A stretch of 64,000 bases of DNA, taken from positions 5,395,001 to 5,459,000 of the forward strand of contig NZ_CP109017.1 of assembly GCF_036226765.1 (NCBI RefSeq). Direction: 5' to 3'. Source of the DNA: Streptomyces sp. NBC_00670 (GTDB taxonomy: Bacteria; Actinomycetota; Actinomycetes; Streptomycetales; Streptomycetaceae). Below, one piece after another: positions 16,875 through 24,954 of the stretch. A model generated the notes under the pieces. It ran no database searches, was not told where the DNA came from, and saw only the letters and a program-made list of their open reading frames with translations. Positions within the stretch are counted from its first letter, which is position 1, and every line of letters begins with the position of its first letter. Made by a program: the position numbers and the translations under genes.

Positions 16875-16898
16875 CGGCCCACCGGCCCACCGGCCCAC
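16875..16898 (+). repeat. Three tandem copies of CGGCCCAC
   Basis: An 8-bp unit is repeated exactly three times immediately after the rlmN stop, followed by a partial fourth copy. No function is evident. Confidence 0.8.
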
Positions 16899-16974
16899 CG
16901 GCACCGAACGGTAGGCTTACGGACAGACGGTAGTCTTTTCAGCCAACCACATCTCCATATACACCTTCATATTC

Positions 16975-17060
16975 CGACAGGGGAGCGCCACAGCGCTGAG
17001 AGTGCGGCAACCGGGCCGCAGACCCTCTGAACCTCGCCCAGGTCATTCTGGGTAGGGAGA
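16975..17060 (+). promoter_or_regulatory. TPP riboswitch aptamer (THI element)
   Basis: The conserved core of the thiamine pyrophosphate aptamer is present in order: GGGGAGCGC, then CTGAGA (16996-17001), a variable GC-rich stem (TGCGGC pairing with GCCGCA), ACCCTCTGAACCT (17022-17034), the CCCAG-CTGGG stem and TAGGGA (17053-17058). It precedes the thiamine transporter operon and should switch it off when TPP is abundant. Confidence 0.95.
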
Positions 17061-17083
17061 TCGGTCGTCACTCGAGCTGTTGC

Positions 17084-17133
17084 GCCCTGTCCGGGCCACC
17101 GCCGCCCGCGGGCGGGGGAGACCCGGACAGGGC
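17084..17133 (+). promoter_or_regulatory. Long hairpin downstream of the TPP aptamer
   Basis: GCCCTGTCCGGG (17084-17095) and CCCGGACAGGGC (17122-17133) form a 12-bp perfect stem enclosing a second palindrome (CCGCCCGCGGGCGG, 17102-17115). It is followed by a short pyrimidine-rich stretch (GTCTTCTCCT). It could be a terminator arm of the riboswitch or a spacer helix. Confidence 0.6.
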
Positions 17134-17141
17134 CGCGTCTT

Positions 17142-17161
17142 CTCCTGGTCACCCCAGGAGG
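17142..17161 (+). promoter_or_regulatory. Hairpin sequestering the thiB ribosome binding site
   Basis: CTCCTGG (17142-17148) pairs with CCAGGAG (17154-17160). The right arm contains most of the AGGAGG Shine-Dalgarno sequence (17156-17161) that lies 7 nt before the thiB GTG. Formation of this helix would block initiation, giving the TPP riboswitch a translational output. Confidence 0.7.
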
Positions 17162-17168
17162 AAATCCA

Positions 17169-18251
17169 GTGCACACCAAGAGCTTGGTGGCCGTCGCCGC
17201 GGGCCTCGGCCTTCTCACGCTGTCCGCGTGCGGCTCGTCGTCCGGACCGGACGGCGACTCCGGGTCCGGCGGCGACTCCAAGACCGTCACCCTCGTCAGC
17301 CACGACTCGTGGGCCGTCTCCAAGGACGTGCTCAAGGACTTCGAGAAGAAGTCCGGCTACACGGTGAAGGTCCTCAAGGACGGCGATGCCGGGCAGGCCG
17401 TCAACAAGGCCATCCTCACCAAGGACAACCCGCAGGGCGACGTCTTCTTCGGCGTCGACAACACCCTGCTCTCCCGCGCCCTCGACAACGGCCTGTTCCA
17501 GCCGTACGAGGCCAAGGGGCTGGACAAGGTGGGCGCCGCCTACCGGCTCGACGACAAGCACCGGGTCACGCCCGTCGACTACGGCGACATCTGCGTCAAC
17601 TACGACAAGGCGTACTTCAGCAAGCACAAGCTGACCCCGCCCGCCTCCTTCGCCGACCTCACCAAGCCCCGGTACAAGGACCTCCTCGTCACCGAGAACG
17701 CCTCCACCTCCTCGCCCGGACTCGGCTTCCTCCTCGGCACCGCCGCCCAGTACGGCGACGGCTGGCAGGACTACTGGAAGAAGCTCAAGGCCAACGGCGT
17801 CAAGGTCGTCGACGGCTGGGAGCAGGCCTACAACGAGGAGTTCTCCGGCTCCGCGGGCGGCAAGAAGGCCAAGGGCGACCGCCCGCTCGTCGTGTCCTAC
17901 GCCTCCTCCCCGCCCGCCGAGGTCGTCTACGCCGACCCGCAGCCCAAGACCGCGCCCACCGGCGTCGCCGACGGCACCTGTTTCCGGCAGATCGAGTTCG
18001 CCGGGCTGCTGAGCAACGCCCACCACACCAAGGGCGGCAAGGCACTCCTCGACTTCCTGCTCTCCACGGAGTTCCAGCAGGACATGCCGCTCAACATGTT
18101 CGTCTACCCGGTCGTCGAGGGCGCGAAGGTGCCCGAGGCGTTCACGAAGTACGGGCCCGCCGCCAAGGACCCCGAGACCATGGCCCCCGACAAGATCGCG
18201 GACCACCGTGACCAGTGGGTCAAGACGTGGACCTCACTCGTACTGAAGTGA
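17169..18251 (+). CDS. thiB: Thiamine ABC transporter substrate-binding lipoprotein
   Basis: Extracellular substrate-binding lipoprotein of 360 residues. The signal peptide ends in the lipobox LSAC. The body matches the ThiB/TbpA family of thiamine and TPP binders (VTLVSHDSWAVSKDVLKDF; GVDNTLLSRALDNGLF; YGDICVNYDKAYF). GTG 17169 follows AGGAGG by 7 nt. Position behind a TPP riboswitch makes a thiamine-type substrate very likely. The stop overlaps the permease start as GTGA. Confidence 0.93.
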   Translation: MHTKSLVAVAAGLGLLTLSACGSSSGPDGDSGSGGDSKTVTLVSHDSWAVSKDVLKDFEKKSGYTVKVLKDGDAGQAVNKAILTKDNPQGDVFFGVDNTLLSRALDNGLFQPYEAKGLDKVGAAYRLDDKHRVTPVDYGDICVNYDKAYFSKHKLTPPASFADLTKPRYKDLLVTENASTSSPGLGFLLGTAAQYGDGWQDYWKKLKANGVKVVDGWEQAYNEEFSGSAGGKKAKGDRPLVVSYASSPPAEVVYADPQPKTAPTGVADGTCFRQIEFAGLLSNAHHTKGGKALLDFLLSTEFQQDMPLNMFVYPVVEGAKVPEAFTKYGPAAKDPETMAPDKIADHRDQWVKTWTSLVLK

Positions 18252-19972
18252 CGGACGTGACGGACGTGACGGGAGCGGCGGACAAGGCGGGGGCGACCGG
18301 AGCGGTCCGCGCGGCCGGCCGCGCCGCCCGCGCGGACCGCCGCCGGCGGAACGCGGCACGGCTCGGCCTGATGGCCCTGCCCGTCGCGTTCTTCGCGGTG
18401 TTCTTCGCCTACCCCGTCGCCGCCATCGTCGCCCGCGGCCTGAAGACGGACGGCGGCTGGCAGTTCGGGCGGATCGCGGACGTCCTCGGCCAGTCCGGCA
18501 TCCGGCACGTGCTGTGGTTCACCACCTGGCAGGCGCTCGCCTCCACCGCGCTCACGCTGGCGATCGCGCTCCCCGGCACCTACGTCTTCGCGCGCTTGGA
18601 CTTCCCCGGCCGGCACGTGCTGCGCGCGGTGGTGACCGTGCCGTTCGTGCTGCCGACCGTCGTCGTCGGCACCGCCTTCCTCGCCCTCGTCGGCCGCGGC
18701 GGACTCCTCGACGAGCTGTGGGGCGTGCGGCTGGACACCACGGTGTGGGCGATCCTGCTCGCGCACGTCTTCTTCAACTACGCCGTCGTCGTCCGCACCG
18801 TCGGCGGCCTCTGGTCACAGCTCGACCCCCGCCAGGAAGAGGCCGCGCGGATGCTCGGCGCCTCCCGCCTCACCGCCTGGCGCACGGTCACCCTGCCCGC
18901 GCTCGGCCCGGCCGTGGCCGCCGCCGCGCTCATGGTGTTCCTGTTCACCTTCACCTCCTTCGGCATCGTGCAGATCCTCGGCGGCCCCACCTTCGCCACC
19001 CTCGAAGTGGAGATCTACCGGCAGACCTCCGAGATCTTCGACCTCGCCACGGCGGCCGTCCTCACCCTCGTCCAGTTCGCCGCCGTCGGCGCGATCCTCG
19101 CCGTGCACGCCTGGACCGTGCGCCGCCGGGAGAGCGCGCTGCGGCTCGTCGACGCCTCCCGCACCGCGCGCCGCCCGCGCGGCGCCGGACAGTGGGCGCT
19201 GCTCGGCGGCGTCCTCGCCACCGTCGCCCTGCTGCTGGTGCTGCCGCTCGCCGTCCTCGTCCAGCGCTCCCTGGACGCGCCCGGCTTCGCCTACTACAAG
19301 GCGCTCACCCGCGAGGACGGCGGCACCTTCCTCGTCCCGCCGATCGACGCCGTCGGCACCTCCCTGCGCTACGCCCTCGCCGCCACCGTCGTCGCCTTGG
19401 TGGTCGGCGGGCTCGCCGCCGCCGCGCTGGCCCGCCGCGACGCCGGACGGCTCGTCCGCGGCTTCGACGCGCTGCTGATGCTGCCGCTCGGCGTGTCCGC
19501 CGTCACCGTCGGCTTCGGCTTCCTCATCGCCCTCGACGAACCCCCGCTGGACCTGCGCTCCTCCTGGATGCTGGTGCCGCTCGCGCAGGCCCTGGTGGGC
19601 GTGCCCTTCGTGGTGCGCACCATGCTGCCCGTGCTGCGCGCCGTGGACGACCGGCTGCGGCAGGCCGCCGCCGTGCTCGGCGCCTCCCCCTGGCGGGTGT
19701 GGCGCGAGGTCGACCTGCCGCTGGTGCGCAGGGCGCTGCTCGTCGCCGCCGGGTTCGCGTTCGCCGTGTCGCTGGGGGAGTTCGGGGCGACCGTGTTCAT
19801 CGCCCGCCCCGACAACCCCACCCTGCCCGTCGCCGTCGCCCGGCTTCTCGGGCGGGCCGGCGAGCTCAACTACGGGCAGGCGATGGCCCTGTCCACGATC
19901 CTGATGGTGGTGTGCGCGCTCGCCCTGCTCCTCCTGGAGCGGCTGCGCACCGACCGGAGCGGGGAGTTCTAG
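18248..19972 (+). CDS. thiP: Thiamine ABC transporter permease (fused double domain)
   Basis: Integral membrane permease of 574 residues, made of two binding-protein-dependent transport domains fused in one chain, as in ThiP. Each half has an EAA-type loop: EEAARMLGASRLTAWRTV and later RQAAAVLGASPWRVWREV, which contact the ATPase. About twelve membrane helices are visible. GTG 18248 overlaps the thiB stop and is preferred to the upstream in-frame GTG at 18215. The stop abuts the ATPase start directly. Confidence 0.93.
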   Translation: MTDVTDVTGAADKAGATGAVRAAGRAARADRRRRNAARLGLMALPVAFFAVFFAYPVAAIVARGLKTDGGWQFGRIADVLGQSGIRHVLWFTTWQALASTALTLAIALPGTYVFARLDFPGRHVLRAVVTVPFVLPTVVVGTAFLALVGRGGLLDELWGVRLDTTVWAILLAHVFFNYAVVVRTVGGLWSQLDPRQEEAARMLGASRLTAWRTVTLPALGPAVAAAALMVFLFTFTSFGIVQILGGPTFATLEVEIYRQTSEIFDLATAAVLTLVQFAAVGAILAVHAWTVRRRESALRLVDASRTARRPRGAGQWALLGGVLATVALLLVLPLAVLVQRSLDAPGFAYYKALTREDGGTFLVPPIDAVGTSLRYALAATVVALVVGGLAAAALARRDAGRLVRGFDALLMLPLGVSAVTVGFGFLIALDEPPLDLRSSWMLVPLAQALVGVPFVVRTMLPVLRAVDDRLRQAAAVLGASPWRVWREVDLPLVRRALLVAAGFAFAVSLGEFGATVFIARPDNPTLPVAVARLLGRAGELNYGQAMALSTILMVVCALALLLLERLRTDRSGEF

Positions 19973-20992
19973 ATGCTGCTCAGTCTTGAGGGCGCGCACG
20001 TCCGCTTCGGCGCGCGGGCCGCGCTCGACGCCGTCGACCTGGACGTCGCCGAGCACGAGACCGTGTGCGTGCTCGGCCCCAGCGGCAGCGGCAAGTCCAC
20101 CCTGCTGCGGGCCGTCGCCGGACTCCAGCCGCTGGACGCCGGACGGGTCCTCCTCGACGGCCGCGACCAGGCCGCCGTGCCCGCGCACCGGCGCGAGGTC
20201 GGCCTGATGTTCCAGGACCACCAGCTGTTCCCGCAGCGCGACGTCGGCGGCAACGTCGCCTTCGGCCCGCGCATGCGCGGTGTGCCGAAGGGCGAGCGGG
20301 CCGAGCGGGTGCGGGAGCTGCTGGAGCTGGTCGGGCTGCCCGGCGCCGAACGACGGGCGGTGGCCGCCCTGTCCGGCGGCGAGCAGCAGCGCGTCGCCCT
20401 CGCCCGTGCGCTCGCCGCCCGCCCCCGGCTGCTGATGCTCGACGAACCCCTCGGCCAGCTCGACCGCTCGCTGCGGACACGCCTCGTCGTCGAACTCCGC
20501 GAACTCTTCGCCCGGCTCGGCACCACCGTGCTCGCCGTCACCCACGACCAGGGCGAGGCGTTCGCGCTCGCCGACCGGGTCGTCGTCATGCGCGACGGGC
20601 GCATCGCCCAGACCGGCACCCCGCTTCAGGTCTGGCAGCGCCCCGCCGACGCGTTCGTGGCCCGCTTCCTCGGCTTCGACAACGTCGTCCCGGCCACCGT
20701 CACCGGCCATGCCGCCGACACCCCATGGGGCAAGCTGCCCGTCCCGGAGGGCTCCCCGCAGGGCCCCGGCACGCTGCTCGTACGGCCCGCCGGGGTACGG
20801 CTGGTGAGCGGCGCCGAAGGGCTGCCGTGCACCGTCACCGCCCGCACCTTCCGCGGCACCCACGTCTCCGTCCACCTCCGCCCCGAGGGCGCGCCCCGCC
20901 TGGAAGCGGCCTGCGCCCTGCGGGACGCCCCCGAGGTCGGCAGCGAGGTCGGCGTCACGTTCGACGCCGCCGAGACCGTCCTGCTCGGCTGA
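19973..20992 (+). CDS. thiQ: Thiamine ABC transporter ATP-binding protein
   Basis: ABC ATPase of 339 residues that powers the thiB-thiP importer. Walker A GPSGSGKST, Q-loop LMFQDHQLFPQ, signature LSGGEQQRV, Walker B LLMLDEPLGQLD and H-loop VTHDQ are all intact. A C-terminal extension after residue ~230 resembles a regulatory TOBE-like domain, which makes it longer than E. coli ThiQ. It starts one base after the permease stop, completing the thiBPQ operon. Confidence 0.93.
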   Translation: MLLSLEGAHVRFGARAALDAVDLDVAEHETVCVLGPSGSGKSTLLRAVAGLQPLDAGRVLLDGRDQAAVPAHRREVGLMFQDHQLFPQRDVGGNVAFGPRMRGVPKGERAERVRELLELVGLPGAERRAVAALSGGEQQRVALARALAARPRLLMLDEPLGQLDRSLRTRLVVELRELFARLGTTVLAVTHDQGEAFALADRVVVMRDGRIAQTGTPLQVWQRPADAFVARFLGFDNVVPATVTGHAADTPWGKLPVPEGSPQGPGTLLVRPAGVRLVSGAEGLPCTVTARTFRGTHVSVHLRPEGAPRLEAACALRDAPEVGSEVGVTFDAAETVLLG

Positions 20993-21018
20993 ACGCCCCG
21001 CAGGCGTCCGGGACATGA

Positions 21019-21052
21019 CGACGGCCCGCCCCCGTGGGGGGACGGGCCGTCG
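21019..21052. terminator. Bidirectional terminator between thiQ and the LAETG gene
   Basis: CGACGGCCCG (21019-21028) with CCCCC pairs with GGGGG and CGGGCCGTCG (21043-21052) around a short loop. It lies between convergent genes and can serve both. Confidence 0.75.
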
Positions 21053-21077
21053 ACGCTCGGCCGGTACGGCGGGGACG

Positions 21078-21824
21078 TCAGCCGGTCTTCGAGGCGCCGC
21101 GGCGGCGCATGCCGAAGAACACCGCGCCGCCACCGATGACGACCAGACCGGCGGCGATGCCGGCGATCATCGGGGTGTTCGAACTGGCGCCGGTCTCGGC
21201 CAGGTTGGACTCACCGACGGCCGCGGGCGACGGGCCGTTGTCGCCGCCCGAGGCGGCCGGTGCGGTGGCGCCCTCGGACTTGGTCTCCGACGGGGTGGCC
21301 TCGGGCGTGGTCTCGTCCGACGGCTTGTCCGCCGACTGCGACGGCTTCGGCGAGGCGGGCTTCGACGGGGTGGTGTCGTCGGAGGCGCAGGCGGTGCCGG
21401 GGGTCGTCAGGTTGTCCTTGATGTCCTCGTCGACGGCTCCGTTGTCGGCCTTGACGTGGACGCGGTAGGTGGCGTTCGCCTTCCAGGTCTCGTCGAAGGT
21501 GACGGTGACACCCTCGCGGGAACCCTTGACGTCGGTCTTCTCGCCGATCTTCTTCACGTCGGCGCCGTTGTTCTCCAGGAACACGGAGATCGTCACCGGG
21601 GTACCGGAGCCGTCGACGTCGGTGACGGCGATGACGCCCTTGTCGCCGTCGCACTTGGCGACGGCGGAGAACTCGCTGATGCTGCAGGCCGACGCGGTGC
21701 CGGCGACGCCGAGCGCGAGGGCCGCCGAGGCGGACGCGACACCGAGGACGCGGGCTGCGCGCGCGGTGGTGCGGCGGGATATGAACGAGGCGGATGAGGT
21801 GGACGACTTGGACAAGATGGCCAC
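21078..21824 (-). CDS. LAETG-anchored cell-surface protein
   Basis: Sortase-anchored surface protein of 248 residues. An Arg-containing signal peptide ends near TASA before CSISEF. A beta-rich domain of ~110 residues with three cysteines is followed by a Ser/Thr/Pro/Lys-rich wall-spanning stretch. L208-A-E-T-G212 is a sortase motif of the LAxTG type used by class E sortases in Streptomyces; a membrane helix and RRR tail complete the sorting signal. GTG 21824 is chosen because AAGGG lies just upstream; the frame stays open further upstream. No sortase gene is in the window. Function is unknown. Confidence 0.85.
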   Translation of the reverse strand: MAILSKSSTSSASFISRRTTARAARVLGVASASAALALGVAGTASACSISEFSAVAKCDGDKGVIAVTDVDGSGTPVTISVFLENNGADVKKIGEKTDVKGSREGVTVTFDETWKANATYRVHVKADNGAVDEDIKDNLTTPGTACASDDTTPSKPASPKPSQSADKPSDETTPEATPSETKSEGATAPAASGGDNGPSPAAVGESNLAETGASSNTPMIAGIAAGLVVIGGGAVFFGMRRRGASKTG

Positions 21825-21985
21825 TGTGCCCTTCACGGGATGTGCAACTGCGGGGGGTGGACGGGGACTTGAGGCCGCCACGGTACCGGTTGCCACAGAA
21901 TCCCCGAGTGGCTCACAGGTCTATAAGCGTCACGTAAGACCTGTCAACGCATATGCCCGGCCGCACCCCTGACTTTGCCCGCTTA

Positions 21986-23113
21986 TTAACCGCTCAGACG
22001 TTTGAGTGCCGCCGGGGCTTCCTCCACCGAGTCGACGAGCGCGATCCGCGCCTCCATCGACCGCTCCCGCGCCAGCGCCCGCAACAACGGCCACGTCGGC
22101 AGGTGTTCGGTCCAGTGCGCCCGGTCCACCAGCACCATCGGCGTCGGCTCGCCCCGCGACTCGTAGTAGTTGGGCGTCGCGTTGTCGAAGATCTCCTGGA
22201 CGGTGCCGGCCGCGCCCGGCAGGAAGACCACACCCGCGTTCGAACGGGCCAGCAGACCGTCCTCCCGGGTCGCGTTGGCGAAGTACTTGGCCAGGTGCGA
22301 GGCGAACGCGTTGGGCGGCTCGTGACCGTAGAACCAGGTCGGGATGCCCACCGAGGCCCCGCCGCCGGGATGCCGTTCGCGCACCTCGAAGGCGGCGCCC
22401 GCCCAGTCCCCGATCGACGGCGTGAACGACGGTGCCTTGCCCAGGAGTTCGAGCGCCTCGTCGAGCATCGCGTCCCCGAAGGGCGCCGCGTACGCCCCCA
22501 GGTTCGCGGCCTCCATCGCGCCCGGGCCGCCTCCGGTCGCGACCGTGAGCCCGGCGCGCGCCAGCTCCCGGCCCAGTCGCGCCGCGCCCGCGTACGCCTG
22601 CGTGCCGCGCGCCATCGCGTGGCCGCCCATGACGCCCACCACCCGGGCGCCCACGAGGAGTTCGTCGAGCGCGTCGGAGACCGCGTCGTCGTGGACGGCG
22701 CGCAGCATCGACGCGAACACGTCCCCGTCGGCCTTCGTGCGCTGGAACCAGGCGTACGCGCGGGCGTCCGGCGTCGCCTCGTAACCACCGGTGGCCAGGC
22801 CGTCGTACAGCTCGTCGGGCGAGTACACCAGCCCCCGGTACGGGTCGAACGGCAGACCGGGGACGGGCGGGAAGACCAGCGCGCCCGAGGCCCGTACGTG
22901 CGCGGCCGCGTCGGGGGCCATCGGGCAGCCGAGGAAGACGGCGCCCGCGCAGTCCTGGGCGAGCAGCACCTCCGTACGGGCCGTCAGGTCCACGGACTGC
23001 ACACGGTGCCGGGCGAGGGGGCGGCCGGCGGCGACCACCTCGTCGAACTCGGTGAGCGTCTCGATCTCGCGGTCGTGGGAGCCGTCGAACGGCTGATCGG
23101 GTGTCGGATGCAC
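21986..23113 (-). CDS. LOG family (Rossmann fold) protein
   Basis: Protein of 375 residues with a C-terminal lysine-decarboxylase-like/LOG Rossmann domain. Motifs are ATGGGPGAMEAANLGA and FLPGAAGTVQEIF, a variant of the PGGxGTxxE active-site motif with Ala replacing the second Gly. LOG-type proteins release nucleobases from nucleoside monophosphates, but longer versions such as this one have no proven reaction. The first ~150 residues are not typical of cytokinin-forming LOG enzymes. GTG 23113 sits 6 nt from a TAGCAT -10 box, suggesting a leaderless transcript. Confidence 0.85.
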   Translation of the reverse strand: MHPTPDQPFDGSHDREIETLTEFDEVVAAGRPLARHRVQSVDLTARTEVLLAQDCAGAVFLGCPMAPDAAAHVRASGALVFPPVPGLPFDPYRGLVYSPDELYDGLATGGYEATPDARAYAWFQRTKADGDVFASMLRAVHDDAVSDALDELLVGARVVGVMGGHAMARGTQAYAGAARLGRELARAGLTVATGGGPGAMEAANLGAYAAPFGDAMLDEALELLGKAPSFTPSIGDWAGAAFEVRERHPGGGASVGIPTWFYGHEPPNAFASHLAKYFANATREDGLLARSNAGVVFLPGAAGTVQEIFDNATPNYYESRGEPTPMVLVDRAHWTEHLPTWPLLRALARERSMEARIALVDSVEEAPAALKRLSG

Positions 23114-23119
23114 CCGCCC

Positions 23120-23125
23120 ATGCTA
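23120..23125 (-). promoter_or_regulatory. -10 box for a leaderless LOG gene
   Basis: On the minus strand TAGCAT ends 6 nt before GTG 23113, the spacing expected if transcription starts at the initiation codon. No good -35 box is visible. Confidence 0.4.
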
Positions 23126-23151
23126 GGGGCCCCGTTCCGTGGGGGGCAGGG

Positions 23152-23559
23152 TCAGCCCTGCACGGCCGCCGGGTCCATCCACATGACCTCCCAGGAGTGG
23201 CCGTCCGGGTCGTCGAAGGAGCGGCCGTACATGAAGCCGTGGTCCTGGGTGTCGTCCCGGTCCGTGCCACCGGCCGCGATCGCCCGTTCGACCAGCTCGT
23301 CGACCTTCTCCCGGCTCTCCGCGCTCAGACACAGCAGCACCTCGCTGGTGCGGGTCGCGTCCGCGATCTCCTTGTCCGTGAAATCGGCGTAGCGCTTCTT
23401 GCCGAGCATCATCGCGACGATCGTGTCGCTGATCACGACGCAGGCGCAGTCCTCCGTGGAGAACTGCGGGTTGATCGTGTAGCCGAGCTCGGTGAAGAAC
23501 TTCCTCGAGGTGTCGACGTTCTCGACGGGCAGGTTCACGAAGATCATCTGCTGGTACAT
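23152..23559 (-). CDS. VOC (glyoxalase/bleomycin-resistance fold) protein
   Basis: Small VOC-superfamily protein of 135 residues, with the two beta-alpha-beta-beta-beta modules expected of a metal-site or ligand-binding fold. Typical stretches are MIFVNLPVENVDTSRKFFTE and FDDPDGHSWEVMWMD. It is close to the PhnB-like glyoxalase group often annotated as extradiol dioxygenase or lactoylglutathione lyase, but the substrate is not assignable. ATG 23559 follows GGGAGAG. It lies 38 nt upstream of the LOG start on the same strand. Confidence 0.85.
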   Translation of the reverse strand: MYQQMIFVNLPVENVDTSRKFFTELGYTINPQFSTEDCACVVISDTIVAMMLGKKRYADFTDKEIADATRTSEVLLCLSAESREKVDELVERAIAAGGTDRDDTQDHGFMYGRSFDDPDGHSWEVMWMDPAAVQG

Positions 23560-23668
23560 GGCGGCTCTCCCGGTCCTGGTCGGTGGTGCGTGTTCCCGTA
23601 CGTGTTCCGTACGGAGGGGCAGACCGGGAGGGGGCCGTGAACTCATCGGTGGGCGTGGACTTTTTTCC

Positions 23669-23683
23669 GCGGCCTTCGGCCGC
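23669..23683 (-). terminator. Small hairpin after the ABC permease gene
   Basis: GCGGCC-TTC-GGCCGC is a 6-bp GC stem located 18-32 nt past the permease stop on the minus strand. No T-run follows it in that direction, so the call is weak. Confidence 0.35.
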
Positions 23684-23700
23684 CCCGCCCGCCCTGCCGC

Positions 23701-24954
23701 TCAGCGGGTGAGCGGCAGGGCGGCCAGTTCGGCGATCAGCCAGGTCAGCGGGGCGAGGACGACGACGAGGGCGGTGGTGCGCAGCAGCGCGGCGGCGCGC
23801 AGGAGGGTGGCCGGGGCGCCGATCCGCAGCAGGGCGGCGGTGGTTCCGGCCCGGTCGCGGCGGGCCTCGACGGCCGCCGTCGCCAGCGTCGCGAGGGCGC
23901 AGCCGGCGACCAGGAACGCGCCGAGCGCGCTCAGGGGGCCGAAGACGGGGGGTGTGCCGTGGGCGTCGGCGTACACCCGCGCGGTGGCGTACGCGCCGGA
24001 GGCGACGGCGCACAGTACGCCGAGGGGGCGGCCGATGCGGGTCGCCTCCTCCTGGAGGACGCGGCCGGCGAGCAGCCGGAGGACGCCGGGGCGGGCCGAC
24101 TGGAGGAGGCGGCCGCACAGGTGGGTGAGGGCGGGGCCGGCGAGGGCGAGGCCGACGGCGGTGAGCGCCCAGCCGGCGAGGACCGCGGCGGGGGTGGCCG
24201 TGAGGTCGCCGGGGAGGTCGAGGGTGGGGGCGTGGGGGGTGCGGGTGGCGTAGGTCTCCGTGGTGAGGCCGGCGGCGATGACGGTGAGGCCCCACGGGAG
24301 GCCGGACGGGGTGGGTACGGCGTCGCCGGGGTCTGCGGGGAGGGCGCCCTGGGCCGGGGTGGACGTACGGGGTTTCGCTGACCGGCGCTTGGCGGGTGCC
24401 CCAGCGGGACCGCTGTCCGCAGGCGCGGTGGCCGCACCCGTGTCCTTGCGCGGCCGCAACGTCAGTGCGCACGCCGCCGAGGCCGTCAGCGGGACCACCG
24501 TCAGCAGTGTCGCCGTGGCCGGCAACGGCAGGGGGAGGCCCTTTGCCAGGGCGTCCGTCAGGGACGTGTGGGGTGGGAGGCCGGGGAGGTCGCCGCGGAG
24601 GTGGAGGAAGAGGAGGAGGGCGGCGGCGGAGCCGAGGGCGCAGGACAGGGCCGTGGTGAGGGCCGAGAAGGCCATCAGGCGGCCGGGGCCGAGCCCGACC
24701 GCCGACAGGCCGGGGCGCGGCCGGGTGCCGGGGTCCGCGCGGGCGACGGCGACCGCGAGGTGCACCGTGGCCGCGGCCGGCACCGCGCACCAGGCGAGCC
24801 GCAGCGCGGCCCCGGCGGGGGCGCCCGGGTGCCCGAGTGCGTACCCGAACGCGCACAGCAGCAGGAAGCCGGTGCCCGCCGAGGCGGCGGCGACCAGCAG
24901 TCTGCGGACCTGGACCAGTACGTGTGCCCGGCGGGCTAGACGGAGAGCGAGCAC
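23701..24954 (-). CDS. FtsX/MacB-like ABC transporter permease
   Basis: Integral membrane protein of 417 residues. A basic N-terminus (RLARRAHVLVQVRR) leads into a first membrane helix, two more helices follow, a hydrophilic Pro/Ala/Lys-rich linker breaks the chain near residues 165-200, and the C-terminal part has four hydrophobic segments. This arrangement recalls FtsX-type permeases of export or signalling ABC systems. GTG 24954 overlaps the end of the ATPase gene by 19 nt, so the two are co-translated. The substrate is unknown. Confidence 0.75.
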   Translation of the reverse strand: MLALRLARRAHVLVQVRRLLVAAASAGTGFLLLCAFGYALGHPGAPAGAALRLAWCAVPAAATVHLAVAVARADPGTRPRPGLSAVGLGPGRLMAFSALTTALSCALGSAAALLLFLHLRGDLPGLPPHTSLTDALAKGLPLPLPATATLLTVVPLTASAACALTLRPRKDTGAATAPADSGPAGAPAKRRSAKPRTSTPAQGALPADPGDAVPTPSGLPWGLTVIAAGLTTETYATRTPHAPTLDLPGDLTATPAAVLAGWALTAVGLALAGPALTHLCGRLLQSARPGVLRLLAGRVLQEEATRIGRPLGVLCAVASGAYATARVYADAHGTPPVFGPLSALGAFLVAGCALATLATAAVEARRDRAGTTAALLRIGAPATLLRAAALLRTTALVVVLAPLTWLIAELAALPLTR

